64,000 nt of DNA from Candidatus Neomarinimicrobiota bacterium. Its GTDB lineage: Bacteria > Fidelibacterota > SORT01. The stretch is taken from the NCBI GenBank assembly GCA_022573815.1, contig JACZTG010000005.1, positions 1 through 64,000 on the forward strand, in the 5' to 3' direction. Both the position numbers and the translations under genes were made by a program. Under the pieces are notes generated by a model. It was not told the DNA's origin. It searched no databases and worked only from the letters and a program-made list of their open reading frames with translations. Below are positions 54,365 to 62,918 of this stretch, piece by piece. Each line of letters begins with the position of its first letter. Position 1 is the stretch's first letter.

Positions 54365-56301
54365 CAGTCTAACACCTCCCTAATGACGTATATAGGTTTA
54401 TCCTGAGATTCATGGTAGGTTCTGATTACAATCTCTGCCATCAAACCCATTGTTATGAATTGAATACCCATTAGAGCCATAAATACGACTGTGGAGAACA
54501 TCAGAGTTGAGGATATGTTTACTCCATAAGCGATTTTAGCGGTCATTACGCCCACGATAACCGCCATTGATAAAAAAATGAATATGAGGCCGATTTTTCC
54601 GAAATATTGGAGAGGCCGAGTTATATAGCTCAGAAGAAATTTTACGTTAATTAGATCAAGAATAACTCTCCATGTTCGTGTCAGGTCATATTTGGTTGTG
54701 CCTCTTGTTCTTGGTCGATGGTTCACGGGCATTTCCGCAATTTCTGCTCCGAGCCAGCTCACTATAGCCGGGATAAATCTGTGCATTTCCCCGTATAATT
54801 TTATGTTTTTTATAACACCTTTTTTATAAACTTTAAGAGCGCAACCGTAATCGTGGAGTTTTGTGCCTGTTATCTTGCCAATTATTTTATTGGCGATAAT
54901 AGAAGGTATTCTCCGTGTAAGGAGTTTATCTTTCCTGTGTAATCTCCATCCGCTAACCATATCATAACCCTCCGCGAGTTTTTCAATCATTCTCGGAATA
55001 TCAGCAGGGTCATTTTGGAGATCGCCATCAAGAGTCACCACAACGTCTCCGACCGCATAGTTGAAACCTGCTGATAGAGCGGCGGTTTGACCGTAATTTT
55101 TTCTAAACCTCAAAACTTTAATTCGACTATCATTTTTTCTCATACGACTTAAAACATCGAAAGTACCGTCTTTACTGCCATCATCTATAAAAATAATTTC
55201 GTAATTTTCACTTACTTCTTTCATTACTTCCTGTAATTCTTTTGTAAGAAGTTCAATATTCTCCTCTTCCTGAAATACGGGAATGACTATAGATATTTCT
55301 GCCGTTTTATGATTGACACCATTATTCTTATTATTAATGGTCGGGTGAATTATTTTAAATTCGCTTATTTTGTCCCAGCCGGTAAGCCTCGAAATTACAG
55401 TTGTGCTTACTTTTTTTTCTCTTTCAGGAAGGTGAAGAATGGATTCCCAAATTGAGAGAGCCTCATCTGCTTTCCCGGACTTTAATAGCGTCGTTGCCAG
55501 GCTTTCTTTGGCTAAGAGATTATCGGGATTTATCTCTAAGCTTTGAGTAAAAGCATCCAGCGCAAGATCAAGATTATCTACGCAGTAATATGCCTTTCCA
55601 AGAAAATAAAGTGATTCGGAATCCTCGAAATTTGAATCAATAATTTTTTTAACCTCTACTAACGCCTCGTCGGCTTTTCCGTTCTGCAGTAAAGATTCTG
55701 TCAGGAGCTTCCTTATTTGAATATCATCCGGGAATTGACTTTTTAATATTACGAAGTTTTTAACAGCTTCCTCATAATCTCCCGATTCCATATGTATTAA
55801 TCCAAGATTATGCGTGGCATCCACGTTATCAGCGTTTGATTCTAATGATTGAAGAAACAATGATTTAGCTTCGTCAAGATTTCCCCGCCTATGAAGGAGT
55901 ACTCCCAAATCGTTCAGCGATTCTGAATCGGATGGCTGTTTCTTAATAAGCTCTCTAAAAGCCTGTTCAGCTCCTTTCCAGTCTTCAGCTTGAAATGACG
56001 CATTAGCAAGCTGTTTTAAGGCTGATTCATTACCAGGATCCAACCGGATAATATCAGAAAACACGGATATACTTTCTTCAAATTTCCCCGTCTGTAAGTA
56101 AGAATATCCAAGTGTTTCAAGCAGATCAACATTAAACGGATCTAATGCAATCGCATTGGATAGATGCTCCGCCGCTGATTGGTAATTCCCGATTTCGAAC
56201 TCAATTATTCCCTGCTTTAGAGACTCTTGCAGAGTTGGAGAAACTTGAGAATTATTATATTTAAGCCTGCTCAATCTTCCTGATTTTCGCTTGAGGGCCA
56301 T
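54364..56301 (-). CDS. TPR/GT2 (DPM1-like) membrane glycosyltransferase
   Basis: This is a 645-aa protein. Ten or so TPR units fill residues 25-290. They are followed by a GT2 domain of the dolichyl-phosphate-mannose synthase/ArnC type at about 325-550 (ISIVIPVFQEEENIELLTKELQEVM, EIIFIDDGSKDGTFDVL, VTLDGDLQNDPADIP, DYGCALKVYKKGVI) and two membrane helices at the C-terminus (FGKIGLIFIFLSMAVIVGVM, TLMFSTVVFMALMGIQFITMG). It probably attaches a sugar to a lipid carrier. A hairpin with a GGA in its loop and a GGAGG ribosome-binding site lies just upstream. Confidence 0.9.
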   Translation of the reverse strand: MALKRKSGRLSRLKYNNSQVSPTLQESLKQGIIEFEIGNYQSAAEHLSNAIALDPFNVDLLETLGYSYLQTGKFEESISVFSDIIRLDPGNESALKQLANASFQAEDWKGAEQAFRELIKKQPSDSESLNDLGVLLHRRGNLDEAKSLFLQSLESNADNVDATHNLGLIHMESGDYEEAVKNFVILKSQFPDDIQIRKLLTESLLQNGKADEALVEVKKIIDSNFEDSESLYFLGKAYYCVDNLDLALDAFTQSLEINPDNLLAKESLATTLLKSGKADEALSIWESILHLPEREKKVSTTVISRLTGWDKISEFKIIHPTINNKNNGVNHKTAEISIVIPVFQEEENIELLTKELQEVMKEVSENYEIIFIDDGSKDGTFDVLSRMRKNDSRIKVLRFRKNYGQTAALSAGFNYAVGDVVVTLDGDLQNDPADIPRMIEKLAEGYDMVSGWRLHRKDKLLTRRIPSIIANKIIGKITGTKLHDYGCALKVYKKGVIKNIKLYGEMHRFIPAIVSWLGAEIAEMPVNHRPRTRGTTKYDLTRTWRVILDLINVKFLLSYITRPLQYFGKIGLIFIFLSMAVIVGVMTAKIAYGVNISSTLMFSTVVFMALMGIQFITMGLMAEIVIRTYHESQDKPIYVIREVLD

Positions 56302-56309
56302 TATCTCCT

Positions 56310-56325
56310 CCCGCTATCCGGCGGG
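56310..56325 (-). promoter_or_regulatory. GGA-loop hairpin before the TPR/GT2 gene
   Basis: On the minus strand CCCGC and GCGGG enclose the loop CGGATA. The ribosome-binding site GAGGAG follows directly, 4-5 bases before the ATG. The shape resembles CsrA-binding hairpins, but the match to the consensus is weaker than in the flagellin leader. Confidence 0.35.
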
Positions 56326-56327
56326 TT

Positions 56328-57209
56328 TTATAAGAAGTTTACCAAACTCAGATTTAGAATTCGACCTGCTGTTGCTAACGCTCCATTTATTATATTTTGT
56401 TTTGCAGCCATATCGATTATTGCTTGTGCCATATCAAGATCTACTGTATCTGATATTACGAGTTCTGTATTAGCTGAGAATTTATTCAAAGTTGTTCTTG
56501 AATTTTCTATTCTGTTTAATCTTGCGCCGGATTCGGCTATTTTAACATTTATCGAGTCAAATGCAGTTACGATTTTGTCGATTGAATCTCCAATGCCCTG
56601 CGAGTCGCCACCTTCCAAAGCATCCTGTAATGCCTTAACTGCAGCGAATATATCTTTCCCGCCATTTCCGGTTGTAAACACTTCATCGCCTGACATATTT
56701 ATTTTTAGATCCGAATTACTTCCGATGTTTATTCTGAGCTCACCACTATCGCCGATATACGAGCCATCTGATTGGAACGGTGGATTAAGAGTGTCATGCC
56801 CTCCAAATATATATTTCCCGCCAAGTTTAACGTTTGAAAGCAATACGATTTCCTCAAATAAATTTTTGACTTCTACCGCTGCCGATTGGCGTATCTGCAA
56901 ACTTGTTGTCGAACCCCGGTTCTGAACCGCTATTTCTTGCGCCCGCGATAATATATTTAGCAGCTGATCAAGGGACGTAAGAGTAGTTTGAACATATGAT
57001 TTGGAATAAGTTAAATTTGACTTATAGATTTCAAACTCTCCCAAGTCGGCAACGAGCTGCATCGTTTTTACAGAGCCTACGGGATCGTCAGAAAGTGTTA
57101 ATATTCTTCTACCCGTTGCAATTTGGCTCTGTAATTTTATTAAATCACTGGTGGCTGTAGCTAACTGACTTGCGATGGTTCTTGCGAGGTTTAGTGAAGT
57201 AACTCTCAT
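56328..57209 (-). CDS. flgL: Flagellar hook-associated protein FlgL (HAP3)
   Basis: This is the junction protein between hook and filament, 293 aa. The N-terminal flagellin-like domain (MRVTSLNLARTIASQLATATSDLIKLQSQIATGRRILTLSDDPVGSVKTMQLVADL) and the C-terminal one (LNRIENSRTTLNKFSANTELVISDTVDLDMAQAIIDMAAKQNIINGALATAGRILNLSLVNFL) flank a short variable core (YIFGGHDTLNPPF). It is preceded by csrA with a 2-base gap and followed by the hairpin ahead of the TPR/GT2 gene. Confidence 0.93.
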   Translation of the reverse strand: MRVTSLNLARTIASQLATATSDLIKLQSQIATGRRILTLSDDPVGSVKTMQLVADLGEFEIYKSNLTYSKSYVQTTLTSLDQLLNILSRAQEIAVQNRGSTTSLQIRQSAAVEVKNLFEEIVLLSNVKLGGKYIFGGHDTLNPPFQSDGSYIGDSGELRINIGSNSDLKINMSGDEVFTTGNGGKDIFAAVKALQDALEGGDSQGIGDSIDKIVTAFDSINVKIAESGARLNRIENSRTTLNKFSANTELVISDTVDLDMAQAIIDMAAKQNIINGALATAGRILNLSLVNFL

Positions 57210-57211
57210 AA

Positions 57212-57481
57212 TTATCTCATTGTATCCATTTCTTTTTGATTGAATTTCTTCTTAGGTACCACAATGTTTTCTGCTGCATATTTAACATTGGATATATCAG
57301 TTTGGGTTGCCTTTAAATTTTGCTTTTTTATCTCTTCATAAACTTCATCCCTATAAATTCGCACATCCGGGGGAGCATCAATTCCTATTTTGATTTGATT
57401 TTTATGAATTTCAAGCACCTTAAGATTAATATTTTTGCCCACCACCAACCCTTCGCCTAATTTTCTCGTTAGGACTAACAC
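57212..57481 (-). CDS. csrA: Carbon storage regulator CsrA
   Basis: This is a translational regulator of 89 aa; most CsrA proteins have about 60-75, and longer forms are common where FliW is present. The core MLVLTRKLGEGLVVGKNINL has the conserved Leu4 and Arg6, and PDVRIYRDEVYEEI has the other RNA-contact Arg44. The C-terminal 25 residues are a charged extension, as in FliW-controlled CsrA. It overlaps fliW by one base. The likely target, the flagellin leader with a CsrA consensus hairpin, is in this window. Confidence 0.95.
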   Translation of the reverse strand: MLVLTRKLGEGLVVGKNINLKVLEIHKNQIKIGIDAPPDVRIYRDEVYEEIKKQNLKATQTDISNVKYAAENIVVPKKKFNQKEMDTMR

Positions 57482-57921
57482 TAAGCGGTTTCCATATTGA
57501 TTGACGGCTCGGAAATATGATACTGAAACGAATATCTGTCATCATTTAATACCATCTGTTTACCGCATTTCTCTTTTTCATTTATAATGATTGGTCCTCT
57601 AAGATTTACGGTAGGATCGCCTTTTGAAAAATTCACAATATTATAAACTACATTTGATTCAGGGGATTTTAAAAACCCCTCATACATATTTTCTTTGTTT
57701 AATTGTACGGTGTAGTCAGGAACGATATTAACCGGATTAATAATCGGGAACGCAATCATACTCTCTTCTAAAGAGACTAACCATTCAAATGGGAGTGTTT
57801 CTTCAAGGTGTACTAATAAGAACTTTGTCAGATGCTCAAAGCCTAACAGTCCCTCATTGAATAATATTATCTGGTCTTTATCATAATCCAGTTCACCAAG
57901 TTGATTCGAAATAAACTTCAT
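57481..57921 (-). CDS. fliW: Flagellar assembly factor FliW
   Basis: This is a 146-aa protein that binds both flagellin and CsrA and so couples flagellin level to its translation. It shows FLLVHLEETLPFEWLVSLEESMIAFPIINP and the C-terminal NFSKGDPTVNLRGPIIINEKEKCGKQMVLND of the family. The ending overlaps csrA by one base and the start overlaps the flgK stop by four. It is the expected partner of the downstream csrA. Confidence 0.95.
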   Translation of the reverse strand: MKFISNQLGELDYDKDQIILFNEGLLGFEHLTKFLLVHLEETLPFEWLVSLEESMIAFPIINPVNIVPDYTVQLNKENMYEGFLKSPESNVVYNIVNFSKGDPTVNLRGPIIINEKEKCGKQMVLNDDRYSFQYHISEPSINMETA

Positions 57922-59333
57922 CCTACCATCTCCAGCATAGTTTGCATCATATTATCAACAACACTTATTATTCTGGCTGAGGCAGCGTAATTGGTTTGAA
58001 ATACTATCATCTTCGTGAGCTCTTCATCTAATGATACGCCTATCTTTGCATCTTTCATGTTAGTGATTTGATTCACTAATAATTCTTGAATTTCTGAAGA
58101 GTCTTTTGCCTGTTCCGAATCAAATGCAATACTTCCTAATAGGCTTCCATAAGAATCTAAAATCGAACTTGTTCCATCTGAATTAATAGGGGTGTTCCTC
58201 AAGTCGGCGATTAATTTTATAATTGAATTATCGCCCGGACCATTTGAAGTATCGTTTATGCCATCGTTATTAGCGTCGTACCCTCCTGATGCCGCGATTT
58301 GTCTGGAATTAGATGATACTTCGCTGCTAACAGCCATATCCAATGCAGATTCTATCTTTGATTTGAAAAAATTAATTCCGGTGTTACCATCTAAATCAAA
58401 TCCGGTAGAATGAATGGCGTTTACGCTATTCGAAAGATCAACTGCCATTTTATCCAGGCTGATCCTGTATCTTCCAATGTAATTATCTCTGGTATCGATT
58501 AATCCTCCCAGTCGACCGCTTATAACTTTCAGTTCTGTTGAATTACCTTCCAATGATAGAGTGGTGATCGAACCCCTTCCCGATGATTTCTGAACTATTA
58601 TAAGATCTCTTTGCGCTTTTCCGTCAACTAACAGGTTTCCATCCAAGCTGATGATAAATCCACCGTCTTTCTTTTGCACAGTTTTGACATCTAATAACCC
58701 CGATATCTCTTCCAACAAAATATCGCGCCGATCCCTCAGATCATTTGCTGTATTGTCACCGGACTCAGTTATGATAATCAATTCGTTGATACTAGCTATA
58801 TTACGGGTAAGTTCATTTACCTGTCTGGCTACAGTTTGAATTTCACGATCAATGTTTATCTGCATGCGAAGCAATAGTTCGGCGGTTGTGTTAAATTTTG
58901 TGGCCATAAACTCCGCTCTCTGAATTAAATTTGCCCTGGCGGCAAGACTTTCAGGATTCACTGAAAGTTCCTCATTAGCATTAAAAAAGTTAGTGATTGA
59001 TGCGCTTAGATCCGATTCCCCCGGTCCTGAAAACGAAAGTTCAATTTCTCTTAGTGATTTGTTTATAGATGTCCATTTTCCTAATCCTTGATGTTCGAAA
59101 AAAAGCCGTTCTTTTAGGAATCTGGCTTCCGCCCGTACAACGGAACCCGCATTCACTCCTCTTCCGAACACCCCGAGCGCCGTAATGAGCGGTCTATTTG
59201 AAGTAAAGTTTATCCGCTGAACAGAATAGCCCTTCGTTCCGGCATTTGCTATATTATGACCTAAAACCTGCATTGCTTGCTGGTTGGCGGCTAAGGACGA
59301 TTTCGCTATATTAAGTATATCAGTGATGCTCAT
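57918..59333 (-). CDS. flgK: Flagellar hook-associated protein FlgK (HAP1)
   Basis: This is the first hook-filament junction protein, 471 aa. The N-terminal rod-type motif ILNIAKSSLAANQQAMQVLGHNIANAGTKGYSVQRINF is present. The middle is typical of FlgK (ASITNFFNANEELSVNPESLAARANLIQRAEFMATKFN; LRDRRDILLEEISGLL). The C-terminal MIVFQTNYAASARIISVVDNMMQTMLEMVG is the flg_bbr_C motif. It is followed by fliW and preceded by flgN, with one-base or small overlaps. Confidence 0.95.
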   Translation of the reverse strand: MSITDILNIAKSSLAANQQAMQVLGHNIANAGTKGYSVQRINFTSNRPLITALGVFGRGVNAGSVVRAEARFLKERLFFEHQGLGKWTSINKSLREIELSFSGPGESDLSASITNFFNANEELSVNPESLAARANLIQRAEFMATKFNTTAELLLRMQINIDREIQTVARQVNELTRNIASINELIIITESGDNTANDLRDRRDILLEEISGLLDVKTVQKKDGGFIISLDGNLLVDGKAQRDLIIVQKSSGRGSITTLSLEGNSTELKVISGRLGGLIDTRDNYIGRYRISLDKMAVDLSNSVNAIHSTGFDLDGNTGINFFKSKIESALDMAVSSEVSSNSRQIAASGGYDANNDGINDTSNGPGDNSIIKLIADLRNTPINSDGTSSILDSYGSLLGSIAFDSEQAKDSSEIQELLVNQITNMKDAKIGVSLDEELTKMIVFQTNYAASARIISVVDNMMQTMLEMVG

Positions 59334-59845
59334 TAAATTGTTCCGTCAATAAGTTTTGGCGAGTTGACAGACTCTTTGTACTTCCCATTCTGATCATACG
59401 TGGATGAAATAGAGTCGTCTGCCGTCATTGCGCTAATGCTGCCGGAAATTATCTCTACCGTTTTTTTCATCAATAAACTGTTATGCGCATTTAAATTTCT
59501 AACGTTTTTAATCAACTCAATCTGGTTATCTCTAAATGCGGATAAATCTGCGGCCGAATCATCGTCCAATTTTTCTATAATATTCTTCAGAGTCGGCGGG
59601 GATTGCAAATATGCACCGGGAAACAATTCATTTCCCACGGCGATGGCGCTATCGGTTCTTAATTGTTCCAGTACTTTAATTTTTGAAACTAATTCATCTT
59701 TTTCAAACAATATTATCGTCGCTGCATCCACATCCCATTTTAATAATGCTTCCTTTTCACCTATAAGTATTTGGTTAAGGGATTTGTATGCTTCAACTTC
59801 AGATTTCAAATCTGATATAAATGTCCGAACGGTACTGCTAATCAT
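59333..59845 (-). CDS. flgN: FlgN-type chaperone for FlgK/FlgL
   Basis: This is a 170-aa, mainly helical protein with the FlgN-type pattern: an N-terminal helix LKSEVEAYKSLNQILIGEKEALLKWDVDAATIILFEKDELVSKIKVLEQLR and a C-terminal helix with LNAHNSLLMKKTVEIISGSIS, followed by a disordered tail. It lies directly upstream of flgK, where FlgN is expected, with a one-base overlap. It holds FlgK and FlgL for export. Confidence 0.85.
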   Translation of the reverse strand: MISSTVRTFISDLKSEVEAYKSLNQILIGEKEALLKWDVDAATIILFEKDELVSKIKVLEQLRTDSAIAVGNELFPGAYLQSPPTLKNIIEKLDDDSAADLSAFRDNQIELIKNVRNLNAHNSLLMKKTVEIISGSISAMTADDSISSTYDQNGKYKESVNSPKLIDGTI

Positions 59846-60201
59846 TTTTCAGCCGTTTCCTTAGAATCATTTACAATTCCGGTTCTCTCAAAATATTTAT
59901 AAATCATGTCTGATAAACCCATTCCCTTTCCTTGAGTTAGTTGCTCGCTGATTGATTGCACGAATAAACTCTGGAAAATGTCACCGGATAATCCTTTGCC
60001 CATCAGAGCGCCTCCGGTGGTTTTCATCATTTCGTTCATCAAGTGAGACAAAAACAGACCTTCAAAATTCCTTGTCGCTTCATCTATCTCAGGATCTCTT
60101 TTGCCGGATTTATTAGCGCTTTGAGTGTTATGGAGCTTCCCAATAAATGAATTGGTATTATTTCCAACTCCGATTATTATTTTATTTAAGTCTATTCCCA
60201 T
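59842..60201 (-). CDS. flgJ: FlgJ-type rod-binding protein (no muramidase)
   Basis: This is a 119-aa protein equal to the N-terminal rod-binding part of FlgJ (EATRNFEGLFLSHLMNEMMKTT..GLSGDIFQSLFVQSISEQLTQGKGMGLSDMIYKYF). The C-terminal glycosyl-hydrolase domain of E. coli FlgJ is missing, so peptidoglycan cleavage must be done by another enzyme. The gene overlaps the neighbouring flgN by four bases and shares a base with flgI. Single-domain FlgJ is common outside proteobacteria. Confidence 0.9.
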   Translation of the reverse strand: MGIDLNKIIIGVGNNTNSFIGKLHNTQSANKSGKRDPEIDEATRNFEGLFLSHLMNEMMKTTGGALMGKGLSGDIFQSLFVQSISEQLTQGKGMGLSDMIYKYFERTGIVNDSKETAEK

Positions 60202-61328
60202 TACATTATAATAAGTTCAGCGTGAAGGGCGCCTGCTTGTTTCATTGCTTGAAAAATAGCTATCATATCACGTGGTGATACGCCCAGTAAATTGAGTGCG
60301 GAGGCGATATCCGAAACTGTTGCTGCAGAGTTTAATACCATTGCTGTTTCACCGCCCGATGATTCACTTACAGTAATACTCGCAGCCCTTGTTACAACGG
60401 TCTTTCCCTGCGAAAATGCGTTTGGCTGAGATATTATGGGTACAGTAGTAATTTCTATACTTAAATTACCATGCGCTATTACCACTGCGGACAGACTGAC
60501 ATTTTCACCAACTACGATGGTTCCTGTTCTCTCGTTAATTACAACTCTTGCCGTTTGATCAACTTCAATTTCAAGCGTCTCTATCTCAGATACAAATTTT
60601 ACCAGTTTCCCTTCAGCTCTATATTCCTCCGGAACGGTTACGGTTACTGTTGATGCGTCGCGAGCGTTTGCGATTTCAACCGCAAAACTGTCATTTATAG
60701 TTTGTGCCATTAAATTTGCGGATGTGAAATCAGGATCTCTTAAGACCAATGTTAGCAGCCAATCATTCACTAACTCACTTTTGATGTCTATTTCGATTCT
60801 GCCGCCGCCGGGAATCCTTCCTACTTGAGTATGATTTTGCCTTACCTGATCGCCGAATACCGTTTCGTAATTATATCCACCAACGGACAATGGTCCTTGT
60901 GCATATGAGACGAATGTTCCCGAAGTAGTGAACAAGGGAGCAAGCAAGAGAGTTCCCCCTTGCAGACTTCTTGCATCACCGATACTTGAAATACTGACAT
61001 CAATCCGAGTTCCGGGTTTGGCAAATGCCGGTAATTCTGCCGTTACCATTACAGCCGCAACGTTTACGGATCTTAAATCATTTGCAGCTATAGTAATTCC
61101 GAATCGTTCTAACATATTCGATATTGATTGTAGCGTAAGAGATGCTCTTCTGCTTGATCTGTCTCCCGTACCGTCCAGACCTGTGACAAGTCCATAACCG
61201 AGCAATTGCGTACTCGACAGTCCTGATATACTCGCAACATCCTTTATGCGCGAAGCGCCGGATAGAGTTGCGCCAAATAGTAAAATGACGCTGAAAACCG
61301 CTGTAATTTTTCTTATTCCCATAGTCAT
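60201..61328 (-). CDS. flgI: Flagellar P-ring protein FlgI
   Basis: This is the periplasmic P-ring subunit, 375 aa, with a signal peptide (TAVFSVILLFGATLSGA) and then SRIKDVASISGLSSTQLLGYGLVTGLDGTGDRS, a FlgI hallmark. The protein continues with ADVSISSIGDARSLQGGTLL-like and VVINERTGTIVVGENV family motifs and ends with SAATVSDIASALNLLGVSPRDMIAIFQAMKQAGALHAELIIM. The start may be the second Met (MGIRK). It shows that the cell has an outer-membrane-type flagellum. Confidence 0.96.
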   Translation of the reverse strand: MTMGIRKITAVFSVILLFGATLSGASRIKDVASISGLSSTQLLGYGLVTGLDGTGDRSSRRASLTLQSISNMLERFGITIAANDLRSVNVAAVMVTAELPAFAKPGTRIDVSISSIGDARSLQGGTLLLAPLFTTSGTFVSYAQGPLSVGGYNYETVFGDQVRQNHTQVGRIPGGGRIEIDIKSELVNDWLLTLVLRDPDFTSANLMAQTINDSFAVEIANARDASTVTVTVPEEYRAEGKLVKFVSEIETLEIEVDQTARVVINERTGTIVVGENVSLSAVVIAHGNLSIEITTVPIISQPNAFSQGKTVVTRAASITVSESSGGETAMVLNSAATVSDIASALNLLGVSPRDMIAIFQAMKQAGALHAELIIM

Positions 61329-61331
61329 CTC

Positions 61332-61925
61332 CTAAAAGAACCAGCCTGCTACTCTTCTGATTAGACCCATACGTTGACCTGTGTGGATTGGACCCTTACC
61401 TGTATACGTAATTCTTGCCTCAGCTATATTGTACGAAAATACCGTGTTGTCAGCCCTGATGTCCCTCGGTCTCACAATTCCTGTTAACTCCATCTCCTGT
61501 GTATCTTGATTAATAATAATGATTCGTTTTCCTTTTACTATGTAATATCCGTTCGGACTTATCTCCATAATTGTTGCGGTCATTTTCCCTGTAAGGGAAC
61601 CGCGCTTGGATGTTCCGCCTTGTCCGCTAAACGCGTTACTTGATGTGGAGCCAAAGGATAAAGATGGCAAAAAGCTCAACGAACCCGTTCCTACCGGCAC
61701 TGATACCGAGAGATCGCTTGATTTGGAAGTGGAGGTGGCGCTTTTGTTATCTGCTTCAGAAAATTCGATAATGTGAATAGTAATTACATCACCAATCGCT
61801 CTTGCCTTGTGGTCTGAAAAAATTGATTTCTGATTCTCAATCGTAAACCCCTGGGCATTAAGACCTGTTGCCCATAACATTGGGAGAAATATTAACATAA
61901 TTAACGATCTCGTAAAAGTATTCAT
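61332..61925 (-). CDS. flgH: Flagellar L-ring protein FlgH
   Basis: This is the outer-membrane L-ring subunit, 197 aa, with a signal peptide of the type I form (SLIMLIFLPMLWATGLNA). FlgH is usually a lipoprotein, but here no lipobox Cys follows the hydrophobic segment. The family core is seen in SIFSDHKARAIGDVITIHIIEFSEADNKSATSTSKSS, MTATIMEISPNGYYIVKGKRIIIINQDTQEMELTGIVRPRDI and ARITYTGKGPIHTGQRMGLIRR. It lies between flgA and flgI with 3-base gaps. Confidence 0.94.
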   Translation of the reverse strand: MNTFTRSLIMLIFLPMLWATGLNAQGFTIENQKSIFSDHKARAIGDVITIHIIEFSEADNKSATSTSKSSDLSVSVPVGTGSLSFLPSLSFGSTSSNAFSGQGGTSKRGSLTGKMTATIMEISPNGYYIVKGKRIIIINQDTQEMELTGIVRPRDIRADNTVFSYNIAEARITYTGKGPIHTGQRMGLIRRVAGWFF

Positions 61926-62915
61926 TTATATTTCCACAACTACTGTCGAGCTGTTTAGGATTTTTGCTTTTATTCTCTTCCCCGATGGAAGCGGTTGAAC
62001 TTCTATCCAATCGTTCAGCTGCCCATCTTCTCTGGCCATTCCACTCGTGAGAACCACCAAATTTTTTGTGATTACTTTTAACGTTAACTGGGTGCCGCGA
62101 GTTATTAGAGGTGGATTTCTAAGCATATCAGATCTTAGTATCCTGTTCGCACTGACTCCCCTGACTAATCTTTTGTCTTTCACTTCATCAAACGAATTTA
62201 TGTATTTGTTTGAAGAGGCTTTAGTTGTTTCTCGTAACTCGACTCTAAAATCATCATCCCTGATATTTGAATTCCTGTATAATTGTCGATTTGTCACAAG
62301 GACATCTTCAAATGTTCGAATGTTTACTGAAAAGGGAATAATTTTTTTGAAATTATTTCCGGATCTTAAAACAAGTTGTATTGTCACTCTTCCTCTGGAT
62401 AATATTCCAATTGGTATGCTGAAATTCAGTGACGTATCATCTGAAGGTAGGATAATCTCGGCTGGCGGATTGATTACTTCCACTTGTAATTTTCGTACTG
62501 ATGACGGAAAATTATCTCTCACATATTGCCGCAATAATTCTGCGACGAATTGACCTGAAATTGCGTTATAGACACGCTTAACCTTTACTTTTGCCGCTCC
62601 GTCCAGAATTACCTTTTCACTGAGTTTCTCTTTGGCAAGGCGCAGCATCACAATACTCTTAGGTATATTTCTTGATCGTCCCGGAAGGGGCGCCGGACCT
62701 ATCAAAACCCGCTCTAAATTTGATAACAATGGTTCCGCTATTTCCGATAAATTTGCAATATCCTCCAAGTAGATCTTTTCAGATGATATGGAAATATCTT
62801 CAAGGAGTGTGACTGTGACGGTATTCACCTGAGCAATTGCAGGAAAGCCACCAAAAATTACTATAAAAAATGTTATCGAAAATAGTTTAGTCAAATTTCT
62901 GAAATATGATTTCAA
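61926..62915 (-). CDS. flgA: Flagellar P-ring assembly chaperone FlgA
   Basis: This is a periplasmic chaperone for FlgI, 329 aa, with a signal peptide (ITFFIVIFGGFPAIA). The N-domain contains EDIANLSEIAEPLLSNLERVLIGPAPLPGRSRNIPKSIVMLRL. The C-terminal SAF-type domain has VLVTNRQLYRNSNIRDDDFR, VKDKRLVRGVSANRILRSDML, NPPLITRGTQLTLKVI and WIEVQPLPSGKRIKAKIL. It abuts flgH with no gap and follows flgG with a 3-base gap. Confidence 0.94.
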   Translation of the reverse strand: MKSYFRNLTKLFSITFFIVIFGGFPAIAQVNTVTVTLLEDISISSEKIYLEDIANLSEIAEPLLSNLERVLIGPAPLPGRSRNIPKSIVMLRLAKEKLSEKVILDGAAKVKVKRVYNAISGQFVAELLRQYVRDNFPSSVRKLQVEVINPPAEIILPSDDTSLNFSIPIGILSRGRVTIQLVLRSGNNFKKIIPFSVNIRTFEDVLVTNRQLYRNSNIRDDDFRVELRETTKASSNKYINSFDEVKDKRLVRGVSANRILRSDMLRNPPLITRGTQLTLKVITKNLVVLTSGMAREDGQLNDWIEVQPLPSGKRIKAKILNSSTVVVEI

Positions 62916-62918
62916 CAG

